From Cruorifilaria tuberocauda (taxonomy: Eukaryota; Nematoda; Chromadorea; Rhabditida; Onchocercidae): a DNA stretch of 64,000 bases. A model generated the notes under the pieces. That model saw only the letters and a list, made by a program, of their open reading frames with translations, was not told where the DNA came from and did not search any database. This document shows positions 38,436 through 50,739 of this stretch, piece after piece. Both the position numbers and the translations under genes were made by a program. Location: the NCBI GenBank assembly GCA_013365365.1, contig JABVXU010000042.1, positions 124,001 through 188,000 on the forward strand. The letters run 5' to 3'. Within the stretch, counting starts at the first letter, position 1. Every line of letters begins with the position of its first letter.

Positions 38436-41400
38436 ATGGAGCAGCAGTTGACGTTATCAGGGAGTCAGGAGGTTCAAATATCTGATGATACTGATGAATT
38501 CAACAAGCAAGATGATGAAAGCCGACAAGAGGAGAAACGTGAATCTGAAATAGAAAGTCGACCCTCAACAAGTACCGAAGACGGGATGTAAGTTGTTTAA
38601 TTTAAACATTTCGTAAGTTTTACAAAAGTTGATTCCGATGCTTTCTTATCCCTTTTTTTATAACTAATAAATCATTGTTTTTAAATATGTTGATTTTAGA
38701 TTTTTGCTGTTCATTGTATTTTAAATATGTGGATTTTAGATTTCTGCTAGTGTTATGCAAAAGATTTGGTGGTCTTGATTATATTCTTTCAGTTCGTTAC
38801 CTGTTGTAGATGGTGTTATTTACAACTATAAGTATATATCAAAAATTAAAGATTTACCAATCAAAGATATGATTAACAAGTAAGTCAGTTTGTTTAACTT
38901 TGCTGATTTGCTTTCTTTTTCTAGAAATTATTTGAAAAATAAGAATTCGTTTTAGCATATTTCAACACTCCCTACCTTTTGTTTTTTTCACCCCAGTAAT
39001 GATATTATAATGCAGCTAAATAATTTTAGTCATTCGAATAATATAAAACTTTATTTTTTCCAATCTACAAATTTTTTGCAGTTTTTATGCAGTTAATTAT
39101 CGAAATTCATATCAAATTACTTTGATTTACCTTGACATGTAACACTGCAACATTTTATACAGTTATTTTAATTACAGATGCACGATTTTCGGCATTGGAC
39201 TAATTTGATATTTGCTTTTTCAGTTCTCTGAAAAGCAATATAAGATTGCCTAAGATTTATTTAACTGGTCGACCCTTTGAGATTTCATTTCTTCTAGATA
39301 CGGATTTCATTCAAGAGCGAGATCTTTGGGTGGACAATTTAGGTGCACTTTTTTTCAAATTAATTTTTCATGCATTTCTTTCATCTTTGAAGGATTATAT
39401 AAATTAAAAAAAAATGATTCACGAACATTACTAACAACAAAATGTAGTTGTACAATAATAATTTATATAAAAGTGACATTTTTCTTATATTTAATAGCAA
39501 TATATATTTGAAAGTGGAAAATGAATAGAGAGCATTTTTCGCTAACATGAAAAAACAAAAGAATTATTTTAAAAACATTAAAAAATAGTTTCATTTTTTT
39601 TATTATAATATTTTTAAAATCTGTTTTATCCAATAAAATAGGCTGTGCAATGATTTTGTCGCGTCATTTAATCCCCTTCTCTGAATTATTCTTCGTTATT
39701 ACTAGTAATAAAATATCAATTAAATTGCAGGATCTTGGGCTGGTACCATACGAAGGCCAACTTGTAAAAGCATAAGAGTTAATGCTGCAGGTGTTCCGGA
39801 CACCAAACATCCATATTATATCATAAGAAAAAAATACGGGAGTCATCCTCATTCAGATCCACCTCTTGGTTTAATGAAGTGTTTGTGTTATTTGACCCGA
39901 GATGGACGAGCAACAGGAAATGCCTTGTTGTCGTACAAATGTTTGGAAAATTGTAATCTGCAACCACGTCCTCATGGCAATAATAAACATAGCCAAAGCC
40001 CGTATATGAGGACCTATCCATCAACTTTGCTTAAAATCAAGGAACGCATCGGTTCACAAAGTCCAGCAGCTATTTGGAATGAGCTGTCAGTTGATTCCAC
40101 TGGTAATATGGATGCACAAGCGACACTTCGGGATAGAAAACAGGTCTACAATGCTCGGTCAATTCGAAGAAAATCACCAGGTATATTACTACCATTTCTT
40201 GCATTTTCGAAACCTTCCAGCAATAAAATTTTAGGAGATTTGTCATTTAATAATAATATTTCATAATTTTCAGAAGACTATGTAACTGATTCAATATCTA
40301 TAATGTGATTATAAAATCCTACTTCGAGAAGTTTAGAAAATAAGTTAGGTGTATTTAATGATATATCAGTGATTATTGGTGTATCATTTGATATCAGAAT
40401 AGTGCAATGTTTTTTCTCTGTCACTGTTACAGTGAAATGTTTCGTCCTATCAAATAAAAGAGAAAAAAAATATTTTTAAATAATATAAACTTTTTAAACT
40501 TGTAATTGCCACCGAAAAAACTTTGAAATTTGCAATATTTGAAATATGATAAAAACAGAGAAACAGAAGCCAGGATAAGTTATTCTTTGTTGATATGATT
40601 ACCTTTTCCTTTTAGATTCTCAGACACAGGACGATATTAACCATCTCAAGCTACGTGTGGCAATATTGGAGGAGCAAAATAGCAAATTGATATTTACGAA
40701 TGCTAGTTTGATGGAATTAGTGAACGATTTGCGTAAGACAAAACAAGAACTGGAAGCAGAAAATCGTCGCATGAAACAGAATAGTCTTCAAGGAAGAACA
40801 AATGATATTAGTATTTCTTTTATGAATTAATAGTTTATTTTATAATCTTGGCTACTTCAAGAGACATGACAGAATGTGGTAGAGTAGTAAGTTTTAAAGC
40901 ATAATTCCTTAAAAATTAACTCGGGTTGGAAAAATAAACCAGACCTACAATAAATGAAAAATTCTCTTTTGTTTAGATTTATTTATTCGTTTTATCGAGG
41001 ACTATAGAGATCTTGTTTCTTGCTTGCCTAATGTGAGAATGAGAATTTACTTATCTAATATGAATATTTATGAGAACGGTTTTTGCGGTACCACTTCCCT
41101 ATCTATTTCTGTTGTTTTTCTTAATCACGTTGAAACCTAAAAATTTTTTTCTTTTTATCCTATTTTATATGTCTCAAAGAATGCATCTATAAGTGTCCTT
41201 GACTTTTCGGAGTAATTCCAAAGGTGTTGACAAAAGATCTTTGTCGAACGCCTTATAATTTCTAATCATTTTCATGTTTGCAAAAGAAATCTTTTTTCCA
41301 GATTTATTACTTTCCAATTCTACAATACTTGGTTATCCGGGACAGCATGCAGATAAGGACCGAGCTAGTATCTATGAAACAGGAACAGAAACAACCGTAA

Positions 41401-41498
41401 TGATGCATGACCGATGTGTTGAAGAGTGTCAAATGCAAGAACCGCCAACATTAAATCAATCAACATGCTTTGCGGCTGTTCCAGGTCACAAATACTGA
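38436..41498 (+). CDS. uncharacterised protein with coiled-coil C-terminus, two possible 3' ends
   Basis: Not recognised as a named family. Form A has exons 38436-38587, 38793-38879, 39224-39342, 39731-40180, 40616-40830 (340 aa). The ATG follows TTGCAG by 10 nt. Order: acidic Glu/Asp/Ser-rich N-terminus; a short module with KIYLTGRPFEISFLLD and GSWAGTIRRP; a Cys/His stretch (MKCLCYLTRDGRATGN, YKCLENC, RPHGNN); then PYMRTYPSTLLKIKERIG and RDRKQVYNAR, a layout seen beside FLYWCH/MULE-type modules in animal genomes; then a leucine/glutamate coiled coil ending SFMN. In form B a GTAAGA donor after 40732 joins an exon at 41302-41498 (TTTTTTCCAG acceptor, ends VPGHKY), also in phase; that exon also fits directly after 40180. 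A DNA- or RNA-linked role is a guess. Confidence 0.72.
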
Positions 41499-42658
41499 CC
41501 ATAGCAAAGATATGGACCGATGTTTTTTAACATCGCAAGTAAATCGTATTTGTTAACAGTATTACAATTCCTCAAATCATTTGAAATCTACTCATTTTCA
41601 ATAGGCATCAATGTGTTAAAGTATTGAACTTGAAAATCATTGACCAAATCAGTAGTAAGATGTGAAGTTCTTCATCCTGCATTCTACTGACTTCATACTT
41701 GATGTTTTTTTTCAGAATCCTTTATGGTACCTAAATGAAACTTCTACTTTATGATGTTATATATAAATTGTTTTGATCTTTTCTAAAATAATTCTGTTCA
41801 TTGCTTAATAGTTGAAATGAATTTCTGTTGCAATTCCTCATGTACCTAACAATCAGTGGCGAGTTTTTGAAACTCATGAACTTTCACTTTTTTGTGGGAT
41901 TTCATTTCAGATATCAATTCAGGTCCTAGTTTTGGAATTGAAAAAGTTTCGATCTAAAATTTAAGTATATTTAAACATTGGAAAGGATGAAGATTGTTCT
42001 AATGCTTATAAATCATTGAAAAAGACAAAGTAGGCTATTTTAGGACAAAATAGAATATCAGTAAGAAGTAAGTGGGAAGTGATTATGGCAAAATGCATAT
42101 GATATATAGAGAAGTGATGATTCATTAAGGTTTTTCAATGTTGTGTGTTCAATAAGTTCCCGAAAAAAATCATTCCAGACTTGAGGAGACTTAATTTTTT
42201 TGATATATAACATCACTAATCTTATAATTCTCGTAATTCTATCATAATATTACGTACTAATTCAGATAGATATATGGAAAATTTATTCCACAATTAAATG
42301 AAAACAGTCACAGACTGCTACAGATTAACATTAGAGGCATCCGTTATTATTTTTACGTAAAGATATTATCAAATCAATCTTTGCTAGCTATTTGTCCCAT
42401 AATGATAGCTATCCAACCGATTTTACAAGTATCATTCCTCTGAACACCATCACACTTGCAGCTTACCTCGAACAATAAACAGTAGGAGTAACAGAACGTC
42501 CATTTTGTAGTTCAACCACTACTATTTACAGTGCTAGCATACTTGCAACTTGTGAAAATTCGAGCTATAGGAAGTATTGAAAATATTTTGGATATTGATC
42601 GTATTAGTAAGTAATTCATAAAGATTCCACTGAAATTCGAAAAAGTTCCAAAAAGCAA
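41499..42658. other. convergent intergenic region
   Basis: 3' flanks of the coiled-coil gene and of MESH1. Nothing further seen. Confidence 0.5.
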
Positions 42659-44287
42659 TTAGCAGTTCCACAAATAACGATTAATAATATCATCAAGGGC
42701 AATCTCCAGAGCTTGATTGGTTCCTTTTAATTCTGATACAACTGCTTTCGACCACATAAAATATTCTTTTACTCTTTGTGCATCCCATCCAACTGGTATG
42801 CTTCGCTCCAAATCCCGCAGATTATAAAGTTTATCTGCGAGGTGAATCAATTTTGCCTGCAAAATATGGCATAAGCTTCATGAGCATACATGAAAATCAA
42901 TAATTCCTACTCAGTTGTCTTTGATATACAAATAGTACTATTTTCATTTCGTTTCCATATCCATCTTTTTAAGGTACACATTTTTCTTCATCACATGTAC
43001 AATTATCGTTCACTTAAAAATCTTTGCAATTCAAATAATTATATTTTTTAATCCACTCTCTTAATAAACTGCATTACCTTTTTCAAATAATAACGATGTA
43101 ATATATTTTTCATTAGGTCTATTATTAATGATTTATTGATTTTAAAAATTGTATACCTACATTCAATCTTCTTCAGTATTTTCGCGAAAAGTATCATTTG
43201 CTGAAGGGTGAAAGAAGTTTCTCAATTATTACTATTACAAAATCTTTCCGAAAATGTTTAATACGAGAAAAGTTCCTTGAAATTATGAAATTCAGTCTAA
43301 TAAAGTATTTCATGCGGTACAAAAATGATATTCTGAAAACATTGAATAAGAGAAAAAAACCACAAAGCTCGAGATACGAGGTTTCACTTCCTGCAATCTT
43401 TGGAACTTGTTTTTGTATACAGGGTGAATTGTCTAAGCATTCGATTGTACCCAAATAGGGAAAAAATTTTTCTTTAATCTTGAAAGAATTGTAAAACATA
43501 CAATACAATCCAAATAAGTATATATAATGGTAAATATATAAAACCTGTTCTTTTTCGTTCTTTTTTTTGATAACAAATTTTAAATTAACCTTATGTGAAT
43601 GCTGTGCTACGTTTTTAATCTGCAACTGTTTCCGCAAGGAGACTGGCAAACTCTTATCATCAGTGCATTCCTGCACGATCTGACTAATCTGAAATTGAAA
43701 TCAATGAATATCCTTGCATCAACTTTTCTTTTTAAGGTGGCAGAAAACTTTTAAAATAATAGCACCTCTTCGCCGAATAAACTACTGATTTCCTGTAAAG
43801 TAGTAGCTGTATCTTCTACGGTATCGTGCAACAATGCTGCTGCAATCGTTGTACTGTCCGTCACACCAGCTTCAGAGGTTAATATATTCGCAACACCTAA
43901 AATAAATCTGAAAACTGAAACAAAATTTGATGCTTTTTATTGTGAGATAGAATAGCAGTAAACCAAAAAAAATGCAGCGGAGGCAACAGAATTTCCCATA
44001 GACAGAAAAAACAAATACTTCAGTGGAGTCAATACAATAAAATTATCGAACAAAAGTGAGTGTCATGTGCAATGTTCTTGAACAGTGCACTTAAAATCAC
44101 TAACAGTTTATATTTTTCCACTCTTCTAAATCAAAATATTTTACTATTAAATAGCTGCGACAAATAAAACTATTAACTTACCAATGGGATGATTAATGTA
44201 AGGTGTTTGCACAGCATCTTTTCGTCTCTGCAAGCGATGACGTTCAGCTGCAAAATTACACGCCTTGATAACGGTACATACGTCCAT
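42659..44287 (-). CDS. MESH1 (HDDC3), metazoan SpoT-type HD hydrolase
   Basis: Mn2+-dependent HD-domain phosphohydrolase; animal members hydrolyse (p)ppGpp in vitro and act as cytosolic NADPH phosphatases. Four exons in phase, 44182-44287, 43766-43896, 43590-43688, 42659-42856, give 177 aa, the usual family length of about 179. Visible motifs are [16 protein letters not shown] with metal ligand His33, the HD pair in [10 protein letters not shown] (His59, Asp60, then Glu63-Asp64), [14 protein letters not shown], and [17 protein letters not shown] with Asp120. The synthetase domain is absent, as in all MESH1 proteins. I chose the ATG at 44287, which matches the family start; an in-frame ATG at 44374 would add 29 residues. 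It is divergent from DEK, with starts 443 bp apart. Confidence 0.94.
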
Positions 44288-44729
44288 ATCTGACAAGCTG
44301 ACAATAAATCCATCCTGAAACTTGATGTATGACCATTCTGAAACGAATATCCTTCGTGGACTGCAAGTTTTCATGCCGAGTCATCGATAAGGTATATAAG
44401 GATGGGCTACGATGAGTTGTGGTTTTAGTGCAGTAATCCGGGCGGTTGTAGTTTTAAAATGTGCTAAGTTGGCGGGACAGGGGGGAGTAGGTTTCATGTT
44501 CAGCTCCTGAAAGTTGAGGCCGGGAAAGTTCCAGGTCTCATATATATTCAGATATGATTATGTATTGGACTGATTATCACCTCGTAGTGAGATATATATC
44601 CTTTTTTGCCCTCTCTCAACTTTTCACTATTTCAGCACTATCGTTATTGACTCCTGGTGATATAGCAAGCTTATATAGTCCAACTTAATTATATTTTTAT
44701 AGTTGGCAAGACAAGTCGTATGTACTACA
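44288..44729. promoter_or_regulatory. bidirectional MESH1/DEK promoter region
   Basis: 442 bp between two divergent start codons. It contains an E2F-like site TTGGCGGGA at 44469-44477 and a GGGCGGTTGTA motif at 44440-44450 that recurs upstream of the rpl-4 gene. Confidence 0.5.
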
Positions 44730-47700
44730 ATGGCTGATGAATATAAGGAAGAAGCTAACGATCGGGTAAAAATATTTATCTATTTGTTGCATGGATATTA
44801 TTATAATATAGATTTGATTGGCATCTAATCGTAAATTCTTACAAAGTTAGACATTTTATGATGGTGATATGATGTGTTTGCATTTTGGGTTAGGACTTTA
44901 TAGAGAAAGCGGTGAGCAGCTAATATGTCAGCTGACGGGAAGAATCTGCTTAGCATGATTTAGTTGTTCAAAACGCAGATTTTAAATACATTTTCTTTAG
45001 TTAAAGTTTTCCGGTATGCTCGAATGATTTCTAATTCTTACTTAATTGTTTTAGTTGGGAAATGACGAAAAGTCGAAAGATGAAAGTAATGAAGAGGAAA
45101 CTGTTGATGACAGTAAGCAAGAGAGAACGATAGTTGATGTTGGAGAAGACGAAATAAATGTTGGAAGAAAGGATGAAGGAAGTGTTGAAATTAAGGAAGT
45201 GACAAGTTCAGAACCATTTACTGAAGATTTGAACAGAAGTGGCAGTGAGAGGAATGATACGACTAATGATGTAGAAGAAACGGCAAAGATAGCTAAGGAA
45301 GAAAAACCGAAGCCTGTAAAAAGAGGTTTTTCTTCTGTCAAAGATTAACTCATAATTTTGAAAATTTTAAAATAATATGTGGTTCTTGATGGTAATGATC
45401 AACATGATAGTTTTTATACTTTGGCTGTGATTAATTTTTGGGAATATTGATAAATATGAAGACTCTTAAATGTCATTTTTTCCATTCAAATTATCACTGG
45501 GTTTATAGGCCTTCTTGATGAGCCAATTGTGAGAGAAGGAAAAAGACAGCGTCATGCAGTGGAACGACTCGCAGCTATTTCATCTCCACCGTCAAGGAAA
45601 ACATCTTTGGACGCTGTTGGATCAGGAACTTCTCTTGGCGATATTGAATTCGGTAGCATTTTCGTTTACTAACATTGTGATAATTGCCACATTTGTCCTT
45701 GTAGTGAAAAATCAGATGCTGTTCTTATTATCTTTGCATATCAGAATCTTTTCTAAAGGAAAGAATCATAGAGTGAAATTTAAGCGTCGAAAATTAGATC
45801 TGGTGCTCTCCTTTTAAGTTTCGCGTAATTTTTTTTCCTTGGTCGTATATTTTGTTTAAATCTGTGTCTTTTAGTGAATGCTGGAATTTCTAAAGCACAA
45901 AATGAGACATTGAAGTGGCTTCATAGGCTATGTTACGGCACTCCTGGCACAGCAACATCCAGAAAAAGAGATCTTAGACGATTTAACGGTTTTGGATTTG
46001 ATGAAAAAAGCACTGATTTCGACAAGAAGAAGGCAACAGCAATGAAACTTACAAATAATGAGGTGTCCAATCGGGAGTTTTAGTAGCTTCAGAAGCTTGG
46101 TGCTCACAACTTAGGTATTTTGTGTACCGTGAATAGATGTATAATAATATGGAGCTTAAAATAATAAAAAGGTGAGGTAGTATGATAAGCATACCTTTTC
46201 GATAGAAGCTGGTAATTCCAGCGTCAAATGATCTTATGTATTTATCTCTTAGATCAATCCACGATGATACTTTGTACTATTTGGTTTACGTGATATGGTG
46301 GATTTGAAGTTAGTTGTAGTTCAATGAATATATTCTGTCGTCGTTTTTCGAATTTTCAAATCTCTCTACCAGTTTTTTCACACGATATCGTGGCTTGATT
46401 TTTGAGATATATGGATACATAGAATTGAAATATAGCGTTTAGGCCGATGGAAATCACCCATCCTTTGCTTGGAGACAAGAATCGCGAGTTTTTAGAAGAT
46501 AATGCACAGCCGGAGCTTATTACTGAGAGATACGCTGCACTTTTGCAATAAGACAAGTCATTTTCGACTGAAGTGTTTAAATGATTTCGGCACGGCAGTG
46601 ATAATGCATTTCTTTTCAGTTACATATGATTGGAAGAATTTTGGGTTCAGAAAGAGGACATACAAAGGAAGAAGCAGTAAGTATATTTGTAAATAGTGGC
46701 TTGCACATTTTTTTTGAGCCATAAAGTGTTTAAATCAGTAATGTTTAGAAATTTTCACTTTTATGGGATAATTTTTTATATAATGAAGTTTTATTATGAG
46801 CTCATTTAAGGTGATGAACGTTCTTCATTTTTTACAAAAACCGGAAGATAAGGGCAGGAAGATCACACCAGTAAAGAAGCGAAGAAGCTCTTCAAAATCA
46901 TCGGCAAAAAAAGCAAAAAGAAGTAGAGTCGAAAAGAAAGGTATATCTATATCTCCTAAGTATGATATAAATATTGTGAATTGCGTTACATCAGATTTTT
47001 TATAGGAAACAAAAAAAGTATGAAGAAATCAAAAGAATTAAATGAAAATAACGACGCTGGTCAGAGCGGGGAGGAATCTAGCGGTAATGAGGAGGAGAAG
47101 AAATCAGAATCGGCAAGCACAACAAGAAATCGTTCGGGAAGAATGAAGGGCTCCAGCAAATTAATTTCCATTTCCAAAGGCGTTAGGACAAAGGTTTATT
47201 TATTTGATCAGATTTTTTGCACTACAATTTGGATTAATATTAAGAATGGTTTAGTTGGTTTCATTTCAAAATTGCGGAAATGTCAGATTGAAGTTATCCC
47301 ATACTATGCAGCGAAAATAAACTAAATATTTTGCTGTTGTTAAGGAAGGTCCAATTTGGGGCGATGGTGGACCTTCAAATACAGAACTAGAAACTGCTAT
47401 AAATGAAATACTTCGTTCTGTGGATTTGGTCAACTGTACGATGAAACAAATGTGTGAAAGGGTAAGGATTTCGATCGTAATGGACCCAGTATTGGTTGGC
47501 GCTACAGATTTTAGAATACTTTAGAGAGAAATATTATGAAATTATTGGCAATTGAAGTTCATAAATACAAGCAATTAATGGGTGATTTTTTAGTTACATT
47601 AACGGGTGTCGTGTCCATAGGTATCATATTCTAGAATTTATTGACAACGCATATCTGTGGTATAAAACGTCTTATGTCGCTGTGTGTCGACTGATAAATT

Positions 47701-47862
47701 AGGACCCTGATTGTATATAATCAATATATCAATTCTTTCTTGTTTAAAAAGTTGCAATGTTTGTAGATTGCGGAAAAGTTTCCGAATTTGGACATGGCGA
47801 CGTATAAAGGTGCACTGAAAGAACGCGTGAAAGCAGCTTTGGAAAAAATGGAAGATTCATGA
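44730..47862 (+). CDS. DEK chromatin protein
   Basis: Nuclear DNA-bending and histone-binding protein that shapes chromatin. Nine exons in phase, 44730-44765, 45055-45325, 45509-45652, 45875-46062, 46620-46676, 46811-46940, 47006-47193, 47345-47461, 47767-47862, give 408 aa. Order: acidic Glu/Asp/Ser-rich N-terminus; REGKRQRHAVERL, as in the human VREGKREKKTVQRL region; the SAF/SAP box region with LHRLCYGTPGTA, RRFNGFGFD, then ILGSERGHTKEEAVMNVLHF; a Lys/Ser-rich linker with VKKRRSS and KKAKRSR as nuclear signals; and the DEK_C domain (ELETAINEILRSVD, TMKQMCERI, FPNLDMATYKGALKERV). All main parts are present and length is close to human (375). Several introns read on in frame for a few codons before a stop. 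It shares a divergent promoter with MESH1. Confidence 0.92.
46447..46551 (+). CDS. possible small ORF inside a DEK intron
   Basis: 34-codon frame starting MEITHPLLGDKNREFL and ending YAALLQ, inside the 46063-46619 intron of DEK on the same strand. Composition is balanced and soluble-protein-like, unlike the AT-driven frames around it, and an ATAG acceptor lies 11-14 nt upstream. No family recognised; it could be an alternative DEK 3' exon out of phase, a nested smORF, or chance. Confidence 0.25.
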   Translation: MEITHPLLGDKNREFLEDNAQPELITERYAALLQ

Positions 47863-48707
47863 AGCTACTGTCTCTTTGCTGATCTCGCAGTTGTATTAAA
47901 TTTTTCAGTGATAATTTTCAAAGTTTGTGTGTAGATTCTTCCATTGCCTCAGATTTTAATCGCTGCTATCACTAGCTCCAAAATTTTTATTGACCTCACA
48001 TTGCATTTTTTTCTTAATTTTTTATTACGGAATTTGTCCTCCTCATATTTCAATAACAAAGATACGTAACATGATGTTAGCGGGGACATTTGTCTTAAAA
48101 TTCATTCTGAAATCATAGACTCTAACAGTTATTCAAAGATTGTATATTACCTGAGTTTTACTATTTATGATTATTGATTAGAAGTACCATTATATTAAAT
48201 ATCGGACTCGGAAATATTGTTCTAGATAACTGTAAATTCCTTAGCTTCACTTTTAATGAATGTCCTGAGCAATCCTAATTGTGAATCTGCATTCTTGAAA
48301 TAGAGGTGTCAGAACAGTTAGTTTACGGTTTAATATTCAACTTCTGCAAATGGCAGCGGTCATAATTTCGATTTGTATCCACTTAAGTGTGATTTCTAGA
48401 TGTTTTGCCCCTTTTGCGCAGGTAATTATGAACACAGACAAAATCTAGACCCAGCGGTATTGAGATCTCAACCGTATTTACATATTTAGACATCTGATAT
48501 TCAAGAATGTTGTAGGAGATCAAGCACATTCATAAGGGAATTGGGGTATGTTTAATAGAGGCGTAGAAATTCAAAAAAAAAGTGCTAATTCATTGTTCTA
48601 ATAGATGAGGTAATATTTTTTTCATGTAAATGCGTTAAAAGGTGGTAAGGATTCAAATTTTGTTCCCAAAGCAGAAAATTCCAGCATGAGCCAATATTCG
48701 GTCAAAT
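47863..48707. other. convergent intergenic region
   Basis: 3' flanks of DEK and UBXN1. No feature supported. Confidence 0.5.
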
Positions 48708-50739
48708 TTAGAAAACATGACAGTATTTGTGCATAACAACAAGAACAACTAGATCATTTCCAGTGGGTGTTGCTGGCTGTTGCCCTTTTCTCACTGTAAA
48801 ACGTTGGCTGACTACTTATGCACTGACCAGGTAAATAGAAGGAATTTAGTGGATAGCGCGCGTAACAACTATATTTGCAGAAGGCACCAATCCTGCAAAT
48901 CATAGTTCAAAATATAAAATGAACAAGCTACAAACATGCCAAATTAATATCTGAAAACGTACCGAGAGCTTTGATGGGTGCTTCCATATCTTCATCAGTA
49001 AATATTTTACGAGGGAATGGAGTCATGAGGGTAAAGGGGATGCCGTTCATTGTATCTTTACCACACATTTCCACCCATAAACGTACATGAGATAGTGGCT
49101 CGTCTGACTGTAAAATGACATCATTACACACCGCGATCTTTGGTCTCACTTTGCATTGCGAAGCGTCAAAGCTTCTGTCAAAAACGAGTAAAGATTTTGT
49201 TGAAACTATGCAATTATTAACTAAACAACAAGTTTCTAAAGTTGAGAAATGTGAACTTTTAAATGTAGTTTTTGGACTTCAAACAAAACTAAATTTAGTC
49301 TTGTCATTCGCTATATTACCATGTTAAAGCTAAATTTACTTTAAACTTCTCCTTGATGATCGAACCATTAAGTAATCGTACTTGTATTTGACAGTAACCA
49401 TCATCCTTTACCGGAGACGCCTTATTTACAGCAAACGATGGTGAATTAACTGTAACTGCTGTTGACTGTGGTAGCCGTTGTTGTTCGGCTAGCTTACGAG
49501 CTTCTCGATCCAAACGAATTTGTTCCAAAACACGTTTACGTGCTTCTATTTCCTTAAGAAATAGTTATAGTTCATAATTATTGATATGATATATCTTTCG
49601 TTCAAAACTATTCAAAACACAACTTCACGCTTTTGACGTTTCTTCTCTTCTAACATTTTCTTCATTTCCATTTCTTTCCTTTCTTCTTCTACTTTTGCCA
49701 TAGATTTTCCTTCTAAACGACGGCGTTTTTCCTACAATAATTGCCTTTCCTACTGCAGCAATTGTTTGAAAAACTGCAAAAAATAAATTTCAAAAATTAT
49801 ATTTGAAAAATCAATTGAGACAAATAATGACTTTCTCCAGCATTTCCTTTCTCTCTTCGTCTTCCTTTTTTACTCTTGCTTCCTTCAATTTTTTTTGCAG
49901 TGCTGCTAATCTTTCTTTTTTTTCTTCTTCTGTCAACGGCTTCACAGCTTCTGTTGACTCACTAAACGCTTCATGTTTTGTACGTGCTGCGTGGAACATA
50001 ACAGCCTGATCATCGGCTAAATGTTTCCCACACCTGAAACGTCTAGCATAGACGTTTACGTAAAATGATTGACATATCGAACGTGGTGGACAAGTATCCC
50101 GCAACTAAAGTCATGAGAAACCACAAAAGAACGGAGTTATATGTATCAGATGATGGAATGCTGATTATTAAAACAATGAGTATCGCTAAAATCTAGTCAA
50201 GTTAAGAATCTCAACCGTAGAATGCGTTTTGCTGATGCATATATACCACCCTCAATATCTCTTTTCTCCTTCACAGTATATTACACTCATCTAACGCAAT
50301 CGTTTAATTTCGTATACAGAAAATTTTCAAGCATGCATACACATCGCATTTGAACGACATTGCTTGTGCCACTTCAGTAGACGATGGCTTCGATGGTTCT
50401 TCCTCTTCGGCAAATTCAACAATCGAACTTTCTTCTTCTGGTGATTGTGGCTGGGCAGTTTTAGGCAAATTAGTATCACTCTCCTTCTGGTGGGCCTCAA
50501 TCCATTCCACTGCCTCAATCAATCCTGTTTCGCCGGTTTCTCGTAACGCTTTTTCTCTAAAATCAATAACTTTAATATGAATCCTCAATTTTTTTAACAA
50601 TTCCTTTCAAAAATTTGCATATTATCTTCTCACTTTCCTATCATACAAATTACCGGTGCGGAATTTTTTTAAAAATGATGGAAACATACGCAATATCGTG
50701 AGGAAATCCCATCTCTTCTAGTTGATCCAACATCGACAT
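48708..50739 (-). CDS. ubxn-1: UBXN1 (SAKS1), UBA-UBX adaptor of p97/VCP
   Basis: Cytosolic adaptor that binds ubiquitin through UBA and p97/CDC-48 through UBX. Seven exons in phase, 50690-50739, 50341-50556, 49832-50033, 49624-49731, 49340-49552, 48963-49107, 48708-48793, give 339 aa. Order: UBA (MLDQLEEMGFPHDIAEKAL, GLIEAVEWI); acidic linker; a small Cys/His zinc-finger-like segment (SFKCDVCGKHL, FHAARTKHEAFSES) common to UBXN1 orthologues in invertebrates; a long charged coiled coil; then UBX (CQIQVRLLNGSIIKEKF, VRLWVEM, FTLMTPFPRKIF). The last exon supplies NDLVVLVVMHKY as the final strand. If the last intron is retained the protein instead ends DINLACL at 48928. A large gap separates it from the next minus-strand gene upstream. 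Confidence 0.9.

Noticed and set aside
43194..43676. Long minus-strand frame overlapping MESH1
   Set aside because: It covers exon 43590-43688 in another frame and then intron; MESH1 homology decides the frame.
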